27,750 bases of DNA from Comchoanobacter sp040266255 (lineage in GTDB: Bacteria; Pseudomonadota; Gammaproteobacteria; Comchoanobacterales; Comchoanobacteraceae). The position numbers and the translations under genes are program-made. The notes under the pieces are model-generated. The model ran no database searches. It had not been told where the DNA came from and saw only the letters and a list, made by a program, of their open reading frames with translations. Positions within the stretch are counted from its first letter, which is position 1, and every line of letters starts with the position of its first letter. The DNA is taken from the NCBI GenBank assembly GCA_040266255.1, contig JBDQEV010000015.1:1-27750 (forward strand). The letters run 5' to 3'. Below are positions 8,155 to 14,552 of the stretch, piece by piece.

Positions 8155-8366
8155 ATTTATTTAACTTATGAGTATTAAGCATGCAGATATGAACTTGATA
8201 TAAGTGAATTCTAGTCGCTTAATAAAGAGAAATAAATACAACTCAATACTAATCTTAATACTAAAAGATGTCTTAACAAACTCGCATAATAGATGTATGG
8301 TACTTTTGACTTATGTAGTCAGGAATCTCTCCCTCTAATACAACTGTCCTCAGATAATGCATCCAA

Positions 8367-8395
8367 TTGACAATTTTGTGAAAATATGTTAATAT
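8367..8395 (+). promoter_or_regulatory. Strong sigma70-type promoter with almost no leader
   Basis: A perfect -35 TTGACA (8367-8372), an optimal 17-bp spacer and a near-perfect -10 TAATAT (8390-8395). Transcription should start near 8402, leaving only about 8 nt before the ATG at 8410 and no room for a Shine-Dalgarno sequence. Confidence 0.7.
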
Positions 8396-8409
8396 TCAAT
8401 TAAAAAACC

Positions 8410-8907
8410 ATGATTACTTTAACATTACTATTGATCAAATACATCAACCCAAGTGCTTTGGATATTGTTCCAGAAAAAGACATTAACTTGTGCTTATTTT
8501 GGTTAACTTTTTTCTATGCCATTGGATTAGACATTGGGCTAATTGCTGGATTAACTACTTTTCCATTTCTGCTGATTTTTGAATCATTGTGTCTCCTGAC
8601 ACTTTTAATGCTAAGAGAACTTGGTGTGTTAGGCATGAAGGCTGAGATCAACATTACAAAACTTCTTTTTTTCACGCCTGTGATTAGAATATTATGCATT
8701 GTGATACGTTCACTCACTCAAGCAATTCATCTTGGGTTCCAGAAACTCTATCATAACTGTCAACCAGCAGAAGTTGATTGTAAACAAACCAATACTGAAA
8801 CTAGATCTAATATTTTAATGCTTAAGATAGATGTGCACCAAGATGCCACATCATCTGATCTTACGGCTAATGACAGTAATCAATCACCTAGAGTATTCTT
8901 ACTCTAG
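8410..8907 (+). CDS. Small unrecognised membrane protein, N-terminus similar to the 14553 product
   Basis: This 165-residue protein has hydrophobic blocks at about 1-15, 25-70 and 82-102, then a polar tail. I cannot assign a family. Its opening (MITLTLLLIKY) and the layout of the next 70 residues resemble the 231-residue protein encoded at 14553 (MLTLILLLLKY), so the two are probably paralogs. The last 29 codons (8818-8907) lie in a direct repeat that recurs, in the same frame, at 10485-10574, where it ends nothing larger. A very good promoter sits only about 8 nt upstream and no ribosome binding site is seen, so translation would be from a nearly leaderless mRNA. The stop codon overlaps an opposing remnant reading frame inside a hairpin. 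Confidence 0.65.
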   Translation: MITLTLLLIKYINPSALDIVPEKDINLCLFWLTFFYAIGLDIGLIAGLTTFPFLLIFESLCLLTLLMLRELGVLGMKAEINITKLLFFTPVIRILCIVIRSLTQAIHLGFQKLYHNCQPAEVDCKQTNTETRSNILMLKIDVHQDATSSDLTANDSNQSPRVFLL

Positions 8908-8923
8908 GCTCATTACTATTGCT
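8814..8923. repeat. Direct repeat copy A flanking the 9103 gene
   Basis: This segment recurs at 10481-10590 at a constant offset of 1667 bp. The core 8862-8914 is identical over 53 bp to 10529-10581, and flanking sequence matches with scattered mismatches. It covers the last 29 codons of the 8410 gene, a convergent-stop hairpin and the end of a minus-strand remnant frame. Confidence 0.9.
8887..8908. other. Hairpin at convergent stop codons, copy A
   Basis: Perfect 9-bp stem (CCTAGAGTA / TACTCTAGG) with a TTCT loop. The plus-strand stop TAG (8905-8907) and the minus-strand remnant's stop TAA (8899-8901) both fall in it. No T-run follows on either strand, so it is not a classical intrinsic terminator, but it may protect or end convergent transcripts. 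Confidence 0.6.
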
Positions 8924-8958
8924 AAACTCTCTTGATTAGACTCACTTGCTGCTCCTCT
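8899..8958 (-). pseudogene. 3'-end remnant of a second UIM-type gene
   Basis: On the minus strand the last codons before the TAA at 8899-8901 read SLAIVMSLE, against RAIAMSLE in the intact protease gene at 10566. Just upstream both share a Gly-Ala-Ala-rich stretch. The open frame is only 33 codons (to 9000), is preceded directly by a stop and has no start, so it is a fragment. The Ala and Ser four residues apart that mark a ubiquitin-interacting motif are both kept. Confidence 0.6.
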
Positions 8959-9054
8959 CGCATAATGCTGGTGCGTACTGTGATGTAATGTACTCGTAAG
9001 TCATACTTTCATATTAATTTAGTAAGATATTACAATTTATAAAATATTTCTGAC

Positions 9055-9083
9055 TTTACATACTCTTATCCAATAAAGATAAC
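9055..9083 (+). promoter_or_regulatory. Candidate promoter of the 9103 gene
   Basis: TTTACA (9055-9060), a 17-bp spacer and GATAAC (9078-9083) are a moderate sigma70 match about 20 bp before the ATG. An AAGAG ribosome binding site follows at 9091-9096. Confidence 0.35.
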
Positions 9084-9102
9084 TATAAATTAAGAGAAAA
9101 AA

Positions 9103-10458
9103 ATGCATACATCAAATGAAGTACTTATTTGGGGAAGTAATGAAAATAACATGCTACAATCGTATAAAGGATTGAATCCAGGACACGTTGCGATTAGCTT
9201 AAATCTTGAAGACCCCACTCAGGAAGTTATAGAACTCACAAATGAACTCAAAGCCCTTGGACTACCAGTGGCCCGGCATAGCCGCAAGAGGAAGAATACA
9301 GTTGAGGTATACTTCAGCTATGGTATTGATGGCATAACTACGGGGAATAAAGTACCAATTTCACAGGGTTTTAGTCTAAATTATATGACACAGTTCCTTG
9401 GCAAATTTTCTTCTCGATTTAAAAAATTATCAACCGAAGGAATGGGTAGTGCTTACAATTTACGTGCTGAAGACTATCTAGATGAAAGACCAGGTAAAGC
9501 AATTAAACTAACTGATGTTACTCTACCTGAATTTGCAGCAACTTTAGACACTCTTGAAAGAAGATGCATAATTGAAGATGCTTCTAAAAGAAATAGAATT
9601 GGCCATTGCATGCCTCTTTATCAATCTTACATTTCATTATCTGACGTAGTAGTTTTAACACCTACCAAAAAACAAGAAATAATTGATATGCTTGTTGCAA
9701 GTGGAGTTGATGAGGAAGAAAAAAGTGTGCAGATACTTCTCGAACCAGAAAAAATTAAGATTCGTGAGTATATAATTCAATATCATGAGACAGCTAGAGC
9801 AGCAGAAATCGTCACTGGAACACTCAAAAAACTAGAGAAACAAACTAATCCTAGTGAGCGCACCAAGGAACAAATTGAAGAATATGAGCTTTTAATGTTT
9901 GACTTAGATCTTGATAAGACCATACTTCAAACCATACTTTTTAAACTAGGATATAGTAAAGAATCTTCAATAGGGCAACCTCCAGACGCTACTATTTCTC
10001 TATCTAGTGATCAACTTGATGCTCTCTCAGCACTAAGAGAAATGAAAAAGATTATGCAAGATGGGCTAAATTACCATAGTCTTAGTAAGAATTGTAGTTC
10101 TGTTGCATTAAAGGTGCTGGCGCATTCAGTAATTGACCCAGACCTGATGAGAAGACTTAATAAATATAAGAGTACACCTTACAGTGCTAGAGTAATTACT
10201 CCAAGAGCAGTCCTTAAAACAATTGAAAAAAGACCACCTACAATTTTAGAACGACTAAAACGTTTAATTCACTCAGTAATAAGCAAATTAAAAGAATTAA
10301 TTACACCTAAACCAAAAGTACGTAATGAAGAAATACCATATGAAACCAGTGAAACTATGAAAAGAGTGGAAGAAGCTGAAAAAGGATTACATCAACTTAA
10401 AACCCCACAAGTAATGAATCCAAATAAATCGAGATCATCCAGTCGAGAAAAACATTGA
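9103..10458 (+). CDS. Predicted permuted papain-like (NlpC/P60-type) enzyme, possible effector
   Basis: This 451-residue protein has no signal peptide. Its N-terminus (EVLIWGS..., then NPGHVAISL with H28, then VEVYFSYG at 67-74) and a later Asn-Cys motif (YHSLSKNCSSVALKVL, C331) fit the circularly permuted NlpC/P60/LRAT arrangement, where the catalytic His comes first and the Cys follows near the end in an NC motif. ITPRAVLKTIEK (365-376) comes shortly after. In that superfamily such proteins are cysteine peptidases, amidases or acyltransferases; which applies here is unknown. The 300 residues between the two motifs are an unusually long, largely helical insertion (about 190-325). The basic C-terminus (380-451) is probably disordered. 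The gene stands alone between two copies of a direct repeat, which suggests it moved or was left by rearrangement. The fold call rests on two short motifs. Confidence 0.5.
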   Translation: MHTSNEVLIWGSNENNMLQSYKGLNPGHVAISLNLEDPTQEVIELTNELKALGLPVARHSRKRKNTVEVYFSYGIDGITTGNKVPISQGFSLNYMTQFLGKFSSRFKKLSTEGMGSAYNLRAEDYLDERPGKAIKLTDVTLPEFAATLDTLERRCIIEDASKRNRIGHCMPLYQSYISLSDVVVLTPTKKQEIIDMLVASGVDEEEKSVQILLEPEKIKIREYIIQYHETARAAEIVTGTLKKLEKQTNPSERTKEQIEEYELLMFDLDLDKTILQTILFKLGYSKESSIGQPPDATISLSSDQLDALSALREMKKIMQDGLNYHSLSKNCSSVALKVLAHSVIDPDLMRRLNKYKSTPYSARVITPRAVLKTIEKRPPTILERLKRLIHSVISKLKELITPKPKVRNEEIPYETSETMKRVEEAEKGLHQLKTPQVMNPNKSRSSSREKH

Positions 10459-10484
10459 GGCCTTATTTTCAAATTTATTATCTA

Positions 10485-10574
10485 ATGCTCAACAAATGTG
10501 CGCACCAAGAGGATACATCGTCTGGTCATACGGCTAATGACAGTAATCAATCACCTAGAGTATTCTTACTCTAG
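10485..10574 (+). pseudogene. 3'-end remnant of a second copy of the 8410 membrane-protein gene
   Basis: The 29 codons from ATG 10485 to TAG 10572-10574 match the last 29 codons of the 8410 gene in the same frame and length. Both end NDSNQSPRVFLL, and earlier residues differ by scattered substitutions. Nothing upstream continues the frame into membrane-protein sequence and there is no ribosome binding site, so this looks like a leftover tail. An alternative is a short peptide gene kept in two copies. Confidence 0.55.
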
Positions 10575-10575
10575 G
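10554..10575. other. Hairpin at convergent stop codons, copy B
   Basis: Same 9-bp stem and TTCT loop as at 8887-8908. It holds the TAA of the protease gene (10566-10568) and the TAG of the plus-strand remnant (10572-10574). No T-run follows. Confidence 0.6.
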
Positions 10576-11525
10576 CTCATTGCTATTGCTCTCGCTAAAT
10601 CCTCAGGATCACACTCACTACTTAAATCATCATTACTGCCAAACACACTTACTGCTGCTCCTCCCACACTCTCGCAAGATACTGGTAAATACTGTATGGG
10701 AACTTTGAGTGGTGTGTTAAAAATAGCCAGATGTACTTGCTGATGTTTTACATAAACTTGCCGCAATTCTTCTTCACTATATTTTTTCAGGGGCTGCTCA
10801 GCAAGTAATGCCACAATATCCTCAACCTCTTGAGGACCACATATGAGCTGATTATCTAACGATTGCCTTGAATCATGTAGCAAAGAGGGCTCTACTGGAC
10901 TAGCTATAAACTCTCCTCCTAGAGAGAACTGTAGTGTATCTCTGATCAATTGATAAAGTGGATCACCTTCTAATAGCGCTCTACTTTCAACATAAGGATC
11001 ATGATACAGTACACTCAATTTTATTGAGGCAGGGTCGGTGCTGTTGATTAAGACCTGTATTGGAACCCAGTGGCTTCCTGTATTATACATGAAACAAATA
11101 TTCAGCATATTACTTGTTCTGCAGGACTGAACTGACTCAATCATCTGTAGTTGAAAAGCCTCATGCATTGACTGATTCGTCGGATTTGTTAAATCTGCTA
11201 AAACAGCGTTAATCAGAACTGGCATGTATTTTAAGTCAGCTGGAAATTGCATCTGATGCACAAAATGCTGAATTAGTTTAGTCATCGTATTATCTAAGTA
11301 CCAGTAATGTTTGATATCATCATCGCTAGCAATTACGTGCATAACCTCTGGAACTGCATACTGATATACATCCGCCTCTAGTCCATATTTTCTTGCAACT
11401 ATTTGTATATTTTCTTTGATTAATGGAACCAAATTCAACAAAAAGTAGTTAGCATTTAGGAAAAAGTCACGAAAATATATAGTTTTACCGCATTTATCCG
11501 CACCTTCTCTATAACTTTCTGCCAT
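10566..11525 (-). CDS. Predicted Ulp1-like (CE clan) cysteine protease with C-terminal ubiquitin-interacting motif
   Basis: This 319-residue protein appears to be a ubiquitin/ubiquitin-like protease. GSHWVPIQVLI (H152-W153) matches the HW of CE-clan enzymes, YHDPY supplies an acidic residue 24 residues later (D176), and QLICGPQEVEDIVALL gives the nucleophile C229 followed by the usual Gly-Pro and helix. Q221 or Q226 could be the oxyanion glutamine. The extreme C-terminus, DPEDLARAIAMSLE (306-319), fits the ubiquitin-interacting motif consensus: acidic run, Leu, Ala at +3 and Ser at +7. Bacteria have no ubiquitin, so catalytic domain plus UIM points to a protein acting inside a eukaryotic cell. 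The secretion route is unknown and no signal peptide is seen. It starts 7 bp after the stop of the 89-residue gene at 11533, probably translationally coupled, with no clear ribosome binding site of its own. The gene ends in a duplicated hairpin. Confidence 0.7.
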   Translation of the reverse strand: MAESYREGADKCGKTIYFRDFFLNANYFLLNLVPLIKENIQIVARKYGLEADVYQYAVPEVMHVIASDDDIKHYWYLDNTMTKLIQHFVHQMQFPADLKYMPVLINAVLADLTNPTNQSMHEAFQLQMIESVQSCRTSNMLNICFMYNTGSHWVPIQVLINSTDPASIKLSVLYHDPYVESRALLEGDPLYQLIRDTLQFSLGGEFIASPVEPSLLHDSRQSLDNQLICGPQEVEDIVALLAEQPLKKYSEEELRQVYVKHQQVHLAIFNTPLKVPIQYLPVSCESVGGAAVSVFGSNDDLSSECDPEDLARAIAMSLE

Positions 11526-11532
11526 CTGAATA

Positions 11533-11802
11533 TCAGCTCGACTCCTTCATCTTTGTTAAAAAAGCTTCGTAGTGCCTTGGAATTGCAGGCAGAGAAACTT
11601 GTACGCATAGTCCACTACTAGACGTTACTGGCCCAACTGTATATTTTTTATCTATGATAGGTTCTATACCGATTAATGATAAAAGCGTATATTCCAAGAT
11701 GTCTGAGTCTTCTTTAACATTAACCATTGCCTGAGCACTTACCAGGTCGGCTAACACTTGTTGAGATAGCATTAGTTGAGCTAGAAACTCTTCTCTCATC
11801 AT
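11533..11802 (-). CDS. Small unrecognised protein, first gene of the protease operon
   Basis: This 89-residue, mostly helical protein starts with two Met codons behind a clean AGGAG ribosome binding site (11809-11813). The N-terminal half is rich in Leu, Gln and Ala; the second half contains YTVGPVTSSSGLCVQVSLP, probably a strand pair. I know no match. The gene ends 7 bp before the start of the UIM protease and in a different frame. It could be a partner or chaperone made with the protease. It could also be the severed N-terminal part of a longer protease, although no homopolymer slip site is seen at the junction. The promoter at 11844-11872 would serve both genes. Confidence 0.65.
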   Translation of the reverse strand: MMREEFLAQLMLSQQVLADLVSAQAMVNVKEDSDILEYTLLSLIGIEPIIDKKYTVGPVTSSSGLCVQVSLPAIPRHYEAFLTKMKESS

Positions 11803-11843
11803 TATGTTCTCCTATTTATACTGTTCAATTAACACACTAGAAT

Positions 11844-11872
11844 ATAATAGAAAATATACACCAGTAATACAA
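11844..11872 (-). promoter_or_regulatory. Promoter of the 11533-10566 operon
   Basis: On the minus strand TTGTAT (11867-11872), a 17-bp spacer and TATTAT (11844-11849) lie about 40 bp before the ATG at 11802. Confidence 0.5.
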
Positions 11873-11888
11873 AGCTTCTTTAAAGCGA

Positions 11889-11905
11889 AAATACTCATAG
11901 TATTT
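11889..11905. promoter_or_regulatory. Inverted repeat between divergent operons
   Basis: AAATACT (11889-11895) and AGTATTT (11899-11905) form a perfect 7-bp inverted repeat with a 3-bp centre. It lies between the protease operon promoter and the yqiJ start, a fitting position for an operator shared by both. Confidence 0.35.
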
Positions 11906-11961
11906 GCAACTTCGAGAGAATTTTGGCATAAATATGATTAGATAGAATATTTAGATTTAAA

Positions 11962-12612
11962 ATGTATATTATTGACTTGGTACTACTCCCTGAAAACTTT
12001 GAGTTTATGTTAGCGCTTCAGCTCGTTGCAAGTTTATTTGTACTTGAGGTACTGTGTATGCTTGTTGGACTTACACTATCCAGCTTAGATGCTCTATTTC
12101 CAGATCTATCAATTGATGCTGATGCGACTCATGCTATACAACCCCATCTACCCTCTAATCTTTTCTCATTCTTATTTTTTGGTAAAGTCCCATTTATCAT
12201 TATTGTATTATCGGTCATTTCTACATATGGATTAAGCGGCATTCTCATTCAATATATCTATTTTTCCCTCTACGCAACTTTATTGCCCAGAGTGATCATT
12301 AATATAATTGCCACCTTGGTATCTCTTTTACTATCTCATGTAGGATTGCAGTACATTTATAAATTACTTAAAAGCTCTGAAAAAGAAGCAGTATCACTGG
12401 CCGATCTGATTGGGTTAAGTGGTAAAATTATTATTGGTCATGCAACTCAAACAGTATCTGCTCAAGCAAAAGTAAAAGACCAGAACGGTCATACACATTA
12501 TGTTATGATCAGATCCGACACACCTCAAGTGCTTCGCATGGGTGAACATATTACTTTGATACAACAAACTCACAACTATTTTTTAGCCACTATACAGGAT
12601 AACAATGACTAA
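11962..12612 (+). CDS. yqiJ: YqiJ family inner-membrane protein with C-terminal OB-fold
   Basis: This 216-residue NfeD-like membrane partner of flotillin has hydrophobic segments at about 15-42, 67-100 and 102-130, including FFGKVPFIIIVL and the GLSGILIQ stretch seen in E. coli YqiJ. A C-terminal OB-fold runs from about 145 to 210 (SLADLIGLSGKIIIGHAT, then the GHTHYVMIR strand). Length and order match E. coli YqiJ (209). Its 3' end overlaps the flotillin gene by 8 bp, as expected for this operon. It acts in the inner membrane and probably anchors or stabilises the flotillin assembly. The ATG has no clear Shine-Dalgarno sequence. Confidence 0.88.
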   Translation: MYIIDLVLLPENFEFMLALQLVASLFVLEVLCMLVGLTLSSLDALFPDLSIDADATHAIQPHLPSNLFSFLFFGKVPFIIIVLSVISTYGLSGILIQYIYFSLYATLLPRVIINIIATLVSLLLSHVGLQYIYKLLKSSEKEAVSLADLIGLSGKIIIGHATQTVSAQAKVKDQNGHTHYVMIRSDTPQVLRMGEHITLIQQTHNYFLATIQDNND

Positions 12613-14347
12613 TCTAAATACTGCACTATATGAGCAACAACCATCCACCCCAATTCAGCACATCAACAACGCTATGGAGAAAACTAATATGACACACATC
12701 TCAGATGCAACTTTTATTGTTGGAACTATTCTCATTACTTTAGTCACTATAGGCTTTGCACTAGCGAAGCTTTATCGTAAAGCTCAAAAAGAGCTTTCAT
12801 TTGTTCGAACTGGACTTGGTGGTGAAAAGGTCGTGATGAATGGAGGAACATTGGTATTCCCTATCTTTCATGATGTCATTTATGTCAATATGAACACCAT
12901 AAGACTACCTGTACATCGTTCTAACAATCAAGCATTGATCACCCAGGATAGAATGCGTGTTGATGTCGTTGCAGAGTTCTATGTGCGTGTCCAACCAACC
13001 AAGGATTCCATTGCAAATGCTGCTCAAACACTAGGGATTTTAACAACTGAACCTGAGCAACTTAAAGATCTGGTTGAAGGAAAGTTTGTTGATGCGCTTC
13101 GTTCAGTAGCATCAGCAATGAGTATGGAAGAACTGCATGAAAAACGTGTGGACTTTGTACAAAAAGTACAAAACGCCTTAACTGAAGACTTACTTAAAAA
13201 TGGTCTAGAACTTGAAACTGTTTCACTGACTGGTTTAGACCAAACCAGCATGCAGTACTTTAACCCAAATAACGCTTTTGATGCTGAGGGTTTAACTCGT
13301 TTGACTGAAGAGATTGAGAGCCGTAAAAAGAAGCGAAATGATATCGAGCAAGATACAGACGTTCAGATTAAAACCAAGAACTTAGATGCCAATAAGCAAA
13401 AATTAGAAATTGAAAGAGAACAAGAGTATGCGAAATTTGAGCTAGAAAAAGAAATTGAAGTGAGACGTGCTGAACAACAAGCACTCATCATTAAAGAGCA
13501 AGCTGAAAATGAGCGGTTATCTAAGCAAGCCAACATTACAAAAGACCAGCAAGTCCAACAATCTGAAATTGAGTCACAAAGAACAATTGAGCAATATAAT
13601 ATTGAGAAAAATAAGCAAATTGAGCTTACCTCTCAAGAAAAGAATATTGCGATTGCGAAGAAATCCCAAGAGCAATCCATTGCAAAAGCAGAAGCTGATA
13701 AAGCCTATGCACTTGCGATTGCTGAAGAAGAAAAGATCCAGACTACTAGACAGCAAGAGATCGCCTTACGTGAAAAATTGGTTCAACTCATTGAAGCTGA
13801 GAAGATTGCTGAGAAAGATGCAATCGCAATCAAGGTTGCAGCTGAAACTGAAAAGATATCAGCAAATAATAAAGGGCAAGCCATAAGAGAGCTTGCTGAA
13901 GCTGAAGCACATGCTGAAAAAACCAGAGCTGCTGCTAATGAAGTTCGCTATGCTGTAGATGCTGCAGGTCAAACCGCACTGAATGAAGCTGCAAACTTAC
14001 TGAGTGATCAGCAAATCACAATGAAGACAAAACTTGCACTCATTGATAACCTAGAGTCTATCATTAGAGAAAGCGTCAAGCCGATGGAAAATATCGATGG
14101 CATTAAAATTGTACAAGTATCAGGTTTAAATGGTGCAAGCACTCAAGCAACATCATCCCAACCAGCTACTGAAGGGTTAGCTGATCAGATGGTCAATAGC
14201 GCATTGAAGTACCGTGCACAAGCACCTTTACTTGATGCATTAATGGGTGAAGTTGGTCTCAAAGGTGGAGACATTAATGGCTTAGTTAGCTCTATCTCTC
14301 AACCTAAAGTACAGACTGAAGAGTCAGAACCAAAACAGGAAGAGTAA
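12605..14347 (+). CDS. yqiK: Flotillin family protein YqiK
   Basis: This 580-residue flotillin scaffolds detergent-resistant membrane microdomains. A single membrane anchor (about 38-57) precedes the SPFH/band-7 domain, which carries AQKELSFVRTGLGGEKVV, FPIFHDVIYVNMNTI and DRMRVDVVAEFYVRV, close to the E. coli protein. Residues about 235-460 form the long charged Glu/Ala/Lys coiled coil. The C-terminus keeps DGIKIVQVSGLN and the Gly-rich end of bacterial flotillins. The ATG overlaps the yqiJ stop and has CAGGAT upstream. In-frame ATGs at 12674 and 12689 are alternatives closer to the E. coli length (553). Confidence 0.95.
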   Translation: MTNLNTALYEQQPSTPIQHINNAMEKTNMTHISDATFIVGTILITLVTIGFALAKLYRKAQKELSFVRTGLGGEKVVMNGGTLVFPIFHDVIYVNMNTIRLPVHRSNNQALITQDRMRVDVVAEFYVRVQPTKDSIANAAQTLGILTTEPEQLKDLVEGKFVDALRSVASAMSMEELHEKRVDFVQKVQNALTEDLLKNGLELETVSLTGLDQTSMQYFNPNNAFDAEGLTRLTEEIESRKKKRNDIEQDTDVQIKTKNLDANKQKLEIEREQEYAKFELEKEIEVRRAEQQALIIKEQAENERLSKQANITKDQQVQQSEIESQRTIEQYNIEKNKQIELTSQEKNIAIAKKSQEQSIAKAEADKAYALAIAEEEKIQTTRQQEIALREKLVQLIEAEKIAEKDAIAIKVAAETEKISANNKGQAIRELAEAEAHAEKTRAAANEVRYAVDAAGQTALNEAANLLSDQQITMKTKLALIDNLESIIRESVKPMENIDGIKIVQVSGLNGASTQATSSQPATEGLADQMVNSALKYRAQAPLLDALMGEVGLKGGDINGLVSSISQPKVQTEESEPKQEE

Positions 14348-14361
14348 TCTTGTGACCCTAT

Positions 14362-14443
14362 ACATGCCTATTCAAATGATACAGTCCCGTGTTACTTTGG
14401 TTTTTAGCGACTAAATTTAGCGGCAATAGATCAATAGGCATGT
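14362..14443. repeat. Inverted repeat pair after yqiK
   Basis: ACATGCCTATT (14362-14372) and AATAGGCATGT (14433-14443) form a perfect 11-bp inverted pair 60 bp apart. The palindrome CTAAATTTAG (14411-14420) lies between them. This 82-bp element in the 205-bp gap after yqiK could fold as a large stem-loop ending the yqiJK transcript, or be a small mobile-element relic. No T-run follows the outer arm. Confidence 0.45.
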
Positions 14444-14503
14444 GAGGTAATGTCTACAAATGCAAACTGTTTGGTATCATTCAAAAAGGCAGTTATGCTT
14501 AAT

Positions 14504-14532
14504 TTGAAAATCAAACAATAAAAAACTATGAT
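14504..14532 (+). promoter_or_regulatory. Promoter of the 14553 gene
   Basis: TTGAAA (14504-14509), a 17-bp spacer and TATGAT (14527-14532). The predicted start near 14539 leaves a 14-nt leader holding a GAGG ribosome binding site (14543-14546). Confidence 0.6.
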
Positions 14533-14552
14533 TATATAGAACGAGGATAGAC

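Larger units (their letters stand above)
8099..8409. other. 311-bp divergent intergenic region with two promoters
   Basis: AT-rich non-coding DNA between the frameshifted minus-strand gene and the 8410 gene. It holds the promoter at 8127-8154 (minus) and the one at 8367-8395 (plus). I see no RNA gene, terminator or open frame of note in the middle (8160-8360). Confidence 0.6.
10481..10590. repeat. Direct repeat copy B flanking the 9103 gene
   Basis: Partner of the repeat at 8814-8923, at a 1667-bp offset without gaps. The 53-bp core is 10529-10581. It contains a 29-codon tail frame (plus strand) and the last codons of the UIM protease gene (minus strand). Confidence 0.9.

Noticed and set aside
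8887..8908. Rho-independent terminator
   Set aside because: The stem is perfect but neither strand has a following T-run, so it is listed only as a hairpin.
8814..10590. Insertion sequence or transposon around the 9103 gene
   Set aside because: No transposase, no terminal inverted repeats, and the flanking repeats are gene-end duplications rather than short target duplications.
10498..10743. 81-codon plus-strand frame over the protease 3' end
   Set aside because: Opposite the protease and its UIM end, with no ribosome binding site. The 29-codon remnant at 10485 is in another frame and is better explained by the repeat.
13467..13886. 139-codon plus-strand frame inside yqiK
   Set aside because: It is a shadow of the Glu/Lys/Ala-rich flotillin coiled coil, and yqiK aligns with known flotillins throughout.
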